This document shows, piece by piece, positions 25,398 to 32,940 of a stretch of DNA of 40,618 nucleotides. The number at the start of each line of letters is the position of its first letter. Within the stretch, counting starts at the first letter, position 1. Origin of the DNA: Paenibacillus marchantiophytorum (GTDB lineage: Bacteria > Bacillota > Bacilli > Paenibacillales > NBRC-103111); the NCBI RefSeq assembly GCF_014640555.1, contig NZ_BMHE01000058.1:1-40618 (forward strand), written 5' to 3'. The translations under genes and the position numbers were made by a program. Below the pieces are notes generated by a model. It ran no database searches. It was not told the origin of the DNA and was given only the letters and a program-made list of their open reading frames with translations.

Positions 25398-26389
25398 GAA
25401 GACCGCCTCCTTCCGCTGGACTTCGCTTTCTTCTGCGGTTTGCGTTTCATTTCGCCTTCATAGAACACCCACGCCTCCGACGATTTGAAGACAAGGAACG
25501 TGAGACTGAGGACAATAAGGAACATGAACCAAGCATTAGCTGCGGAATAGCCCATTTTGAAAAACTTAAAGGCATTCTCGTACATATACATCGCGTAAAA
25601 GTAGGTTGATTTCAAAGGACCGCCTCCCGTAAGCAAGAGAGCAAGTGTCAGCTGTTGAAATGCCGCGATAATGGACGTAATAAGATTGAAGATGATGGTT
25701 GGACTGAGCATGGGAATCGTCACGCTGAAAAATTGTCTAAGCTTGCCTGCTCCGTCAATAGAAGCGGATTCATACAGGTCCTTAGGTATCCCCTTGAGCC
25801 CTGCAAGGAAGACGAGCATCATCGAGCCCTGTCCCCACAGGCTGGCCACGACCATCGCGACCAGAGACCAATGCGCATTGTTCAACCAGTTCGGACCCTG
25901 CACGCCGATAAGCGACAGGAAATAATTCAGAATGCCGTAATCTCCGCTGTACACCCAAGCCCAGATCATCGCAAGGGCAACACCCGAGATCACAGATGGC
26001 AAATAAAACGCCGTACGGAAAATCGCGCTGCCGCGCACTTTCTGATTGAGCAGAATTGCCAGTCCGAGCGCAACCGCGATATTGAGAGGAACGAACAACG
26101 CAGCGAACTTGAGCGTCACGCCGAACGATTTCCAGAACAGCGGGTCATCCGTGAACATATCGATATAATTGCCTAAGCCGATAAAACGTACTTTCCCTAC
26201 AATCGGCCAATCAAAGAATGAAATAATGAGTGAGAATAACAAAGGCCCTAACGTGAACACTAGGAATCCAAAGATCCACGGGAAAATGAAGAGGTAGGGA
26301 ATGACCCCACCTAAGCTCCGTTTCCTTCTAGGCATGAGGCTGGCCAATGGTTTCTCTGCGCTTGCTTGCTGCGGGTAGGTCTGAGCCAT
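25394..26389 (-). CDS. Sugar ABC importer permease (MalF/CUT1 type)
   Basis: A 331-residue membrane protein with six transmembrane segments and the EAA loop at LYESASIDGAGKLRQFFSVT. The N-terminal 25 residues and the last 15 are basic and cytoplasmic. AAGG lies before the ATG. It lies between the binding-protein and second permease genes, in the usual CUT1 order, and would carry an oligosaccharide or glycoside for the downstream glycosidases. Confidence 0.93.
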   Translation of the reverse strand: MAQTYPQQASAEKPLASLMPRRKRSLGGVIPYLFIFPWIFGFLVFTLGPLLFSLIISFFDWPIVGKVRFIGLGNYIDMFTDDPLFWKSFGVTLKFAALFVPLNIAVALGLAILLNQKVRGSAIFRTAFYLPSVISGVALAMIWAWVYSGDYGILNYFLSLIGVQGPNWLNNAHWSLVAMVVASLWGQGSMMLVFLAGLKGIPKDLYESASIDGAGKLRQFFSVTIPMLSPTIIFNLITSIIAAFQQLTLALLLTGGGPLKSTYFYAMYMYENAFKFFKMGYSAANAWFMFLIVLSLTFLVFKSSEAWVFYEGEMKRKPQKKAKSSGRRRSS

Positions 26390-26424
26390 CTCCTAACCTT
26401 CTTTCTGCAGAGACTGTAGTCTTC

Positions 26425-27702
26425 TTATTTCAAATAACGCTCACTGTCTTTTACGGCTTGATCCAGCGCATCCTGAGCACTGCTGCCTTGCACGACGGCT
26501 TCTACAGCTGCCGATAGCTGGCGGTTTATTTCATTCCACTTGGCATTGAGCAGGAACGCTGGCGAGTTGTCGGAGCGCTGCAGCATGGTGTAGAACGGCT
26601 TGTATAGAGGGTCTTGATCCTTCTTCAGCTCGTTCACGACACTTCCTCTGACTGGCAAATCCGTTACGCGCATTTTGATCGCTTCGCTCCCAACATAATA
26701 TTTGATAAACTCCCAAGCCAGGTCCTTCTGCTTCGAATCCTTCGCAATAGAAAGTGCTGATTCAGCAATGACACCTTTGACTGGTTTACCTGGGAATGCA
26801 GGCATCTCCACGGTCCCTACATCAATTCCTGCTTGCTTGAACGATTCCAGTGGCCAGATGCCGCTTTCCCACATGGCGATTTTCCCGGCTTTGAAAATAT
26901 CCTCGCCGCTTTGCTGCCCTTTGCCTCCCGCTAACACGGCCGAACCATTCTTGAGCATATCTCCGAAAATTTGAATAGCCCCAGCGGTTGCTTTGCTGTT
27001 CATGAAGCCGTTTATCGTTTTACCGTCATCCGAGATATAAGAACCGCCATTGCTCCACACGAACCCTTGCAGATCGTACGTATCATTCTCGGCACGAACA
27101 CCAAATCCATACTGTTTATTCGCTTTATCCGTCAGCTTCTTGGAAATTCCCTGAAAGTCATCCCATGTCCAACCATCCTTAGGATAAGGAACTTTGGCAT
27201 TATCGAACATCTTCTTGTTGTAATACATGACGCGGGTCGTAAAACCAGCCGGAATCCCATAAAGCTTGTTGTCGATCGTCGCGTAATTGAACAACCCTTT
27301 GTAGAAATCATCCTTCTTCAAATCCTTGTCCCCGTCAGCGTAGCTGCCAAGCGGTTCAAGCGACTGATGATACGTTGGGAAATCCCACATGTACATCACA
27401 TCCGGAGGATTCGTAGCGCCGAAACCAGCTGCCAGCTTCTGATCGAAACCGTCGGCGTAAGCTTCTACCTGAACAGCCGTTCCAGGATGATTCGCTTCGA
27501 ACTTCTTCGCGATATCCTGCTCAATTTTCAGTGCATCTCCGGTATCCCAGGTGGCGAATCGAAGCGTTTTCACATTGGCTGAAGGGTTCGTCTCTGCCGG
27601 CTTTGCCGCCTTGTCTTTGGTACCTTCGTTATTCCCGCATGCTGTAAGCGTCGTAATGGTAATTGCAGATGTAAGGACAATGAGTGAAAGTTTCTTCTTC
27701 AT
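26425..27702 (-). CDS. Sugar-binding lipoprotein of the CUT1 importer
   Basis: A 425-residue extracellular solute-binding protein of the SBP_bac_1 family. The ATG at 27702 has GGGGAG eight bases upstream and starts MKKKLSLIVL with a lipobox ending LTAC. The mature part fits a maltose/oligosaccharide-binding fold, for example WDTGDALKIEQDIAKKFE near the start. It is first in the importer part of the operon. A 15-bp perfect inverted repeat lies between it and the response regulator gene upstream and could control it. The ligand should be the sugar cut by the GH2 and GH63-like enzymes. Confidence 0.92.
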   Translation of the reverse strand: MKKKLSLIVLTSAITITTLTACGNNEGTKDKAAKPAETNPSANVKTLRFATWDTGDALKIEQDIAKKFEANHPGTAVQVEAYADGFDQKLAAGFGATNPPDVMYMWDFPTYHQSLEPLGSYADGDKDLKKDDFYKGLFNYATIDNKLYGIPAGFTTRVMYYNKKMFDNAKVPYPKDGWTWDDFQGISKKLTDKANKQYGFGVRAENDTYDLQGFVWSNGGSYISDDGKTINGFMNSKATAGAIQIFGDMLKNGSAVLAGGKGQQSGEDIFKAGKIAMWESGIWPLESFKQAGIDVGTVEMPAFPGKPVKGVIAESALSIAKDSKQKDLAWEFIKYYVGSEAIKMRVTDLPVRGSVVNELKKDQDPLYKPFYTMLQRSDNSPAFLLNAKWNEINRQLSAAVEAVVQGSSAQDALDQAVKDSERYLK

Positions 27703-27741
27703 TCGGTCAGCTCCCCTATCGATGAGTGAAGTAAATAATAA

Positions 27742-27781
27742 TTGAACCGCTTTCATCATAACTAAAATGAAAGCGGTTCAA
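27742..27781. promoter_or_regulatory. Perfect 15-bp inverted repeat upstream of the importer genes
   Basis: TTGAACCGCTTTCAT (27742-27756) and ATGAAAGCGGTTCAA (27767-27781) are exact reverse complements with a 10-base A/T loop. On the minus strand TTATTATTT follows, so it may terminate or attenuate the transcript from the two-component genes. It may also be an operator: each arm resembles half a CcpA catabolite site (TGAAAGCG). Confidence 0.65.
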
Positions 27782-27839
27782 AACCGATAACTATTCGAAT
27801 GTTTGTGCTTTTTTGTTCGATTTGCGAAGGCGGGTGCCG

Positions 27840-29045
27840 TTATGTTCGGAAGGTATCGTCTTTTTGTTGGGCACGGTAGTGGCTTGGCGTTTGGCCAGTG
27901 CATCGCTTGAACCATTTGCTGAAATATTTGCTATCCCCGAGCCCTGTGCGCTCAGCGATATCCTGCATCGTCAGGTTGGTATCCTTTAATAACCCATAGG
28001 CTAATTTGAGTTTGCGTTTATATTGAAAAGCTACGAAGCTGTCCCCCACCGCTTTCTTGAACAAGATCGAGAAATGGCTCCGACTGAGGCCAACCTGTCC
28101 AGCCACATCACTGACCGACCAATCTGCGGAGGGATTGTCGTGCAGCAGCTTAACTGCTTTCCAGATTGGATCAGGCCAATCCGCGGCGGTTACGCCATAG
28201 GCTTTCTCCAACTCCGAAGCTTTATGCAAGGCTGCTAGCGCTTCCAGACGTTCTTCTGCGCTTGTGAGCGGTCCTCTTCTGGCCCACTGCAGCTTCGCGC
28301 TCTCGCTTTTCCGCTCGACCAGCAAGCCCTCTGCCGCACTCAGGAGCGATTCGGGCACGATATAGTAGCAGCGCTCCTCGCCATATGGAATGATCGCCCC
28401 TTCACAGAGCTGACGGTCTTCCAGGGCGCTCTCCTTCAAAAGTTCAAGCCAGGAAGCCTCACACCCTGACGTCTTGATGAGGTAGACATATACCGACTCC
28501 CCGTGGAAAGACCACACCTCGCGGGTCCGTTTCTTCATTTCCTCGACGAACTTGTCATTATGCCCATTCAGCCAAGCATAAAGCAGTGTACCCAGACGCT
28601 CATCTTCGTCTTTACCGGGAGCTGCCTGAGTGAAAGCGGAGGCTGATGCCGTCATCGCCAAATCATGCTGAAACTTCGCCAGCATCCCCTCCAGCTCTTC
28701 ATCTTCGAAGGCCGTTTTGAGCAGATAGCCTGCCGCTCCCAGCTTGATCCCTTGCTGGGCATATTCGAAATCCCGGTGGCAGCTGAGCAGGATGATTCGT
28801 GTATCCGGCGCTGCTTCCTTGACGCGGCGCGACAGCTCAATCCCATCCATTTCGGGCATTACAATGTCCGTAATCACCACTTGAGGCCGATGCTCCAGGA
28901 AAGCCTCCCAAGCTTTGCGGCCATTCGGGGCGTCAGCCACGACTTCCATCCCGTATTTATCCCAAGGCACCGTGGAACGGAGCCCCTTGCGAACGATGCT
29001 CTCATCATCTGCGATAATCACCTTAATGGTCTTCGTTGTTTCCAT
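27840..29045 (-). CDS. AraC-type response regulator (YesN family)
   Basis: A 401-residue response regulator. The receiver domain (residues 7-120) has acidic residues at DDE (13-15), phospho-acceptor Asp60 in VVITDIVMP and the Lys in YLLKT. A middle domain of about 150 residues lacks a named fold. The C-terminal AraC domain (about 300-395) has both helix-turn-helix motifs, including SRSHFSILFKKAVG and SKYFSKWFKR. GGAGG lies nine bases before the ATG, inside the kinase gene, which it overlaps by 23 bases. It should be activated by that kinase and switch on the importer operon directly downstream. Confidence 0.93.
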   Translation of the reverse strand: METTKTIKVIIADDESIVRKGLRSTVPWDKYGMEVVADAPNGRKAWEAFLEHRPQVVITDIVMPEMDGIELSRRVKEAAPDTRIILLSCHRDFEYAQQGIKLGAAGYLLKTAFEDEELEGMLAKFQHDLAMTASASAFTQAAPGKDEDERLGTLLYAWLNGHNDKFVEEMKKRTREVWSFHGESVYVYLIKTSGCEASWLELLKESALEDRQLCEGAIIPYGEERCYYIVPESLLSAAEGLLVERKSESAKLQWARRGPLTSAEERLEALAALHKASELEKAYGVTAADWPDPIWKAVKLLHDNPSADWSVSDVAGQVGLSRSHFSILFKKAVGDSFVAFQYKRKLKLAYGLLKDTNLTMQDIAERTGLGDSKYFSKWFKRCTGQTPSHYRAQQKDDTFRT

Positions 29046-30846
29046 GCAGACTCTCCTCCTTCTTAGGCCATTCCATCGTGATCGTTGTCCCTTCCCCTTG
29101 GATCGATTGCACAGCTAAACCATATTGCTGGCCAAAATGCAGCTTGAATTTCTGATCGGCATTCAGCACGCCCAGACCGCCCCTGCCTTTGCGTTTCGTC
29201 TCACCGGGCTGAAGGAGCCGCTTTAATTTATCCGCAGGAATGCCTGCGCCATTATCGGAAAGCACAAGCAGCAACTGATTGCCTGCCTCGCGCACGCTTA
29301 ACCGAATCACTCCCTTACCATCCTCGAAGCCGTGGAAGAAAATATTTTCGAACAATGGCTGCAGTGTCATGCGGGGAATCAGATACTGCTTGAGCTGTTC
29401 ATCACAGACCAACTCATAGGTGAAAACAGGACCATAGCGAACCTCTTGAATTTTCAGAAAATGCTCAATCATTCGCAGCTCTCGACCAAGCGGAATAAGC
29501 TCCTGCGAAATATCCAAATTGCCTTCCAGCACCATCGTCAGATGATACAGCATTTGGCGGATATCCTCCGCCCCCTGCAATCTGGCTTTCCACTGAATGG
29601 AATTGAGCGTATTGAAAAGCAGATGAGGATTAATTTGATAATGAAAAGCCTTCAGTTCCGCTTCCTTCTTCAGCCGTTCGCTTCTCTCAACCTCACCGAT
29701 CAAAGTCTGAATGCCGCGCACCATGTTGTTGAAACTCGTATCCAAACTGCCCAGCTCATCCCTGGCTTCCACCTGAGTCCTCGTCTGCAGCTTGCCGAAG
29801 CCGACCTTCTGCATCGCATCCTTCAGACGACGAATCCGCGCTGTGAATCGGGAGGAGAACCAATAAGCAAATCCAAAAGCCAGCAAACATGAAACAACAG
29901 CAACAAGTATCGTATTGGATCTTATTATTCCTGAAGAACTATAGAACAACCGGGCAGGCAATCTGGCCTCTAGGGTCCATTGATTAGCCGCAACTGTTTT
30001 GTTCCACACAATATCACTCGGTTGTGATGTGATGGTCGATTGCGTCTCATATATAATTCGCCCCTGCGGATTCGTTATTCTCAGATGAGCTTTCGTATCA
30101 TTCTCGAACAGTTTGAACATATGCAGCAGATCCTCGGCATTCTCTTCAATCAGAATTTTGCTGCCGCGCAGCGCGCCATAAGGATTATTAATCGGTACTG
30201 CTAAGCCGAGCACAGGGATCCCGGATTCTTCGCTTTCCTTCATGCCATGATTCTGCGGATAGAACCCCAGCCAATATTTCCCTTCCTGCGTATCCAACAT
30301 TGATTGCCAAGCCGGGATCAGACCGAGCTTCGCGACATCGAGATTATTTTCTCCATAGTAGTAGCCAGAGCTGGTAATGATATAGATGCCAGTAGTCCGA
30401 TCTGTTTTAAGCGCTTTCAGAAGGACTTCAAAATCATCCTTATCCATAATTTCTTTATACGTCGTTGGGGCCTGGTCCCCCAGATCAATTCTTGCAGGAT
30501 CAAGCAGATAGGAGTAAACCGTCTCCGTCGTTTGATTCATACGATTCAAATAGGAGCTTGTCTGCTGCTCCAACTGAGCTACTGCATTCTCGCCGTATTT
30601 GCCAAACTGGGAATTAATTACCTTCGCGGACTGATAATAGGACAAAGCCCCGAGCGAGAGCAGCGGAATAAGCGTGACAATGAGAAAGCAGAAAAGCAGC
30701 TTCGTGCGAATGCTCCGATAAGAGCCAGATAGCAGGCGGATGTTAAGTTTCTTGAGCCAAAAGTCTTTGATGATCGCACCCTCCCTTCCAGCTTGCGCTG
30801 TCCAATGATACTCAAAAGTGTAGCATGGAACCGTTTCTGCAAACAA
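29023..30846 (-). CDS. Sensor histidine kinase (YesM family)
   Basis: A kinase of up to 607 residues: a transmembrane segment at about 50-70, an extracellular sensor domain to about 305, a second membrane segment (308-330), HAMP (about 332-385), the His_kinase block with FHYQINPHLLFNTLNS (phospho-acceptor His in NPH), and a HATPase with LQPLFENI, DNGAGI and GRGGLGVLN. It pairs with the overlapping response regulator. The start is uncertain: the only ATG is at 30846, without a ribosome site, whereas GGGAGG lies close before two ATC codons (30774 and 30771). Family members usually have a short cytoplasmic start, which fits the later position. It probably senses a sugar or a binding-protein complex. 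Confidence 0.9.
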   Translation of the reverse strand: MFAETVPCYTFEYHWTAQAGREGAIIKDFWLKKLNIRLLSGSYRSIRTKLLFCFLIVTLIPLLSLGALSYYQSAKVINSQFGKYGENAVAQLEQQTSSYLNRMNQTTETVYSYLLDPARIDLGDQAPTTYKEIMDKDDFEVLLKALKTDRTTGIYIITSSGYYYGENNLDVAKLGLIPAWQSMLDTQEGKYWLGFYPQNHGMKESEESGIPVLGLAVPINNPYGALRGSKILIEENAEDLLHMFKLFENDTKAHLRITNPQGRIIYETQSTITSQPSDIVWNKTVAANQWTLEARLPARLFYSSSGIIRSNTILVAVVSCLLAFGFAYWFSSRFTARIRRLKDAMQKVGFGKLQTRTQVEARDELGSLDTSFNNMVRGIQTLIGEVERSERLKKEAELKAFHYQINPHLLFNTLNSIQWKARLQGAEDIRQMLYHLTMVLEGNLDISQELIPLGRELRMIEHFLKIQEVRYGPVFTYELVCDEQLKQYLIPRMTLQPLFENIFFHGFEDGKGVIRLSVREAGNQLLLVLSDNGAGIPADKLKRLLQPGETKRKGRGGLGVLNADQKFKLHFGQQYGLAVQSIQGEGTTITMEWPKKEESLHGNNEDH

Positions 30847-30884
30847 ACCGTATCCCCTTCATTCTCTCAAATGAAACGGGAAAA

Positions 30885-30923
30885 GCACCTCATCTCTGCT
30901 TATTTTTAAACAGGGAGAAGTGC
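30885..30923 (-). terminator. Imperfect hairpin after the GH63-like gene
   Basis: On the minus strand GCACTTCTCCCTG pairs imperfectly with CAGAGATGAGGTGC and is followed by TTTTCCCG. It lies between the GH63-like stop and the kinase start, and may partly end the first transcript. Confidence 0.45.
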
Positions 30924-30932
30924 AGGTTGTAG

Positions 30933-32639
30933 TTAGTTTGTTGTGTACTCATGACCTAATATTAGAAACACACTGGAGGTCCATGTAAAAGCGCGATCAC
31001 GCAATCCTTGTCCCGTCATTGCGTCAAAATTCTCCGCCATTCCGCTGCGATCCAGCATAGCGCAGAATCGGCGGGCAACTTCCTCGGCCAACTCGCGATC
31101 TCCCGCTGCGGCAACGCCTTCAACAAGCAGCATCGTCGACGGTGCCCAGATCGGTCCGCGCCAATAGCCGTCTGGCTGATAATAAGAGCTCTTTACACTC
31201 TCTGTCGCCCAGCCATTGGGGGTTAAGAAGCGCTCTTCATCCCGCAAGCCCTTCAATAAAGCTGTGCGGATTGGCTCGGGAAGGCGTTTGCCGAGCAGGA
31301 TTGGCACGAACAAGAGGAGACTGTCGCCTTCTGACAACGCATGCGTGCCTGAGCGGCAAGCCGTGAAATGGTCATCCTTCCAGAAATGACGGATCATCTT
31401 CTCCAGTGTGCCCTCGGCAAGCTGTCGCCATTCGGTCGCTTCCTCGCTGTAACCGAGCAGACCCGCAATCTCAGCAAGCAGTTCAGCTTGCAGAATGAGA
31501 AAAGCCGCTAGATCCGGGCTTTCTACAGGAATGCCATTATTGAAAGCTGTGCTGTTATCCCAGCCAGAGTCATTGCCGTGATTGTATTGCGGAATGCCGT
31601 CTCCATCGCCGTCGCGATAACGGAACCACCATTTCGTCCATTTGCCGAGAGGGCCGTACACTTCCCTAAGCTGCGCATCCTTAATATAATCTGTTCTGGC
31701 CATCATCCAAGCCAGCGTCCAGCCATGTATCGGCGGCTTGTTGCAGTTCCAGAGCTCGTATTTATCATTGATGAAATCCGGGATCAAACCGCTCTCATCC
31801 TGGCGGTCAAAGAAAATCATGAATTGATCCCACGCCAGCTTAGGATCATGGCGAATGAGCGCCATCGCATTGAAGCAGTGGTCCCAGCTCCAGATATTCG
31901 TCATCCAGTTCTTCGACATATACATCGCTGGCCGCGTCAGGCATCCCTCTGCCGGAACGAGGCAGGACCAAGTGATATAAGCTGCAAGCTCCCTGCTTTC
32001 TTGCCATCTCTCCGGCAAAGGCAGCGTGCGATCCAGCCACCGCGTAAATTCTTCCTTCGCTGTCGCCACCGCATCATCGAAGGATTCCCAAGACGCGCGC
32101 GGCTCCCATACCGTGTTGAATTCCTCTATAGCAAACTCGGATACGCCCGATAGTTCGTCAGGCACGAAGTCTGCGATGACGTAAGAGCTTTTGATTTTGT
32201 CCCATGGCACTTCCATCTTCAAGTCGCCAACCAGTGCCGTCAGCATGAACCTGCATCCATGCGTGAAGCTGTTCACTTCCCAGCTGCTGGAGGCTGCTTG
32301 ATAAGCATAATCGTAGGCAGCCGTGCGGAAAGTTAAACGGATTCCACATCCCTTCGTGCGAATCCGAAACGTTCGGCGATCGGAGATGCAGATCTCCGCT
32401 GTTAATCCTGCTGCCGAAACAAGCTGAATCCGCTCCGGGCAAGCGATGGCCTCGAAGGGCACGGATTGGCCGCTTGCATCCTGCATCGCAATATGAAAGG
32501 CCTCGCCGAATTTATCGTCGCCGCCGCGCACCGTGCGCAGGTACAGGCCTTGTTGTCGATCTTGGGCTTCTGGCAGAATCGAGATTGCCAAGAAGGATTC
32601 TCTACGGCTGAAAGGTACAACGTTCAGATCAAAGTTCAT
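30933..32639 (-). CDS. GH63-like/MGH1-type glycoside hydrolase
   Basis: A 568-residue protein with an N-terminal beta-sandwich (about 1-180) and an (alpha/alpha)6-barrel catalytic domain (about 205-565), the pattern of GH63, GH37 and mannosylglycerate-hydrolase-like enzymes. WSWDHCFNAMAL (251-262), SGWDNS (Asp361, likely acid), YWRGPIW and ENFDAMTG (Glu536, likely base) mark the active site. There is no signal peptide, so it acts in the cytoplasm. It would invert alpha-linked glucose, mannose or similar; the exact linkage cannot be read. AAAGGAG precedes the ATG. It is the first gene of the 15-kb one-direction locus, under a candidate catabolite site. Confidence 0.88.
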   Translation of the reverse strand: MNFDLNVVPFSRRESFLAISILPEAQDRQQGLYLRTVRGGDDKFGEAFHIAMQDASGQSVPFEAIACPERIQLVSAAGLTAEICISDRRTFRIRTKGCGIRLTFRTAAYDYAYQAASSSWEVNSFTHGCRFMLTALVGDLKMEVPWDKIKSSYVIADFVPDELSGVSEFAIEEFNTVWEPRASWESFDDAVATAKEEFTRWLDRTLPLPERWQESRELAAYITWSCLVPAEGCLTRPAMYMSKNWMTNIWSWDHCFNAMALIRHDPKLAWDQFMIFFDRQDESGLIPDFINDKYELWNCNKPPIHGWTLAWMMARTDYIKDAQLREVYGPLGKWTKWWFRYRDGDGDGIPQYNHGNDSGWDNSTAFNNGIPVESPDLAAFLILQAELLAEIAGLLGYSEEATEWRQLAEGTLEKMIRHFWKDDHFTACRSGTHALSEGDSLLLFVPILLGKRLPEPIRTALLKGLRDEERFLTPNGWATESVKSSYYQPDGYWRGPIWAPSTMLLVEGVAAAGDRELAEEVARRFCAMLDRSGMAENFDAMTGQGLRDRAFTWTSSVFLILGHEYTTN

Positions 32640-32660
32640 AATTAGTCTCCTTTGCGAAAA

Positions 32661-32680
32661 CAGTATGCGCTTTCATTGTA
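32661..32680 (-). promoter_or_regulatory. Candidate -10 box overlapped by a cre-like site for the GH63-like gene
   Basis: On the minus strand TACAAT (32675-32680) could be the -10 box. It overlaps ATGAAAGCGCATACTG (32661-32676), which matches the CcpA site consensus at all but about two fixed positions. This would allow carbon catabolite repression. Confidence 0.4.
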
Positions 32681-32833
32681 ACGAAAGGAGCGTTCGGGAA
32701 GAACCGACAGTTGTTTGTGCGGGGGAGGTCATTTGTTGGGTGTTGGTGAGGTTGGGGGTTGGGGGTGTCATTTTGTTAGGTGATGTTCGGGATATTGTTC
32801 GAAATGACTGATTCTCCCGAGATTAACCCCATA
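32681..32833. other. Intergenic region with G-rich plus strand
   Basis: The gap between the GH63-like start and the ATPase terminator holds G-runs at 32721-32725, 32738-32740, 32754-32758 and 32761-32765, and a general G/T bias on the plus strand. No ORF or RNA gene is seen. It contains the upstream part of the GH63-like promoter. Confidence 0.55.
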
Positions 32834-32865
32834 CTAAGAAAACCCGGGTGCAGGGCACCTGGGTT
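32834..32865 (-). terminator. Intrinsic terminator of the double-ATPase gene
   Basis: AACCCGGGTGC (32841-32851) pairs with GCACCTGGGTT (32855-32865) in an 11-bp stem with one G-T pair and a 3-base loop. On the minus strand TTTTCTT follows. It lies 75 bases beyond the gene's stop. Confidence 0.85.
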
Positions 32866-32940
32866 CGAGGTAAAACGATTCAATTGTTATTCATCATGAC
32901 TGCTGTTCGCTTCCTGCTTGCGGATTCTGATCCTCCATCC

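Noticed and set aside
24585..27702. Missing ATPase as evidence of a broken transporter
   Set aside because: CUT1 importers in Firmicutes commonly share an ATPase encoded elsewhere.
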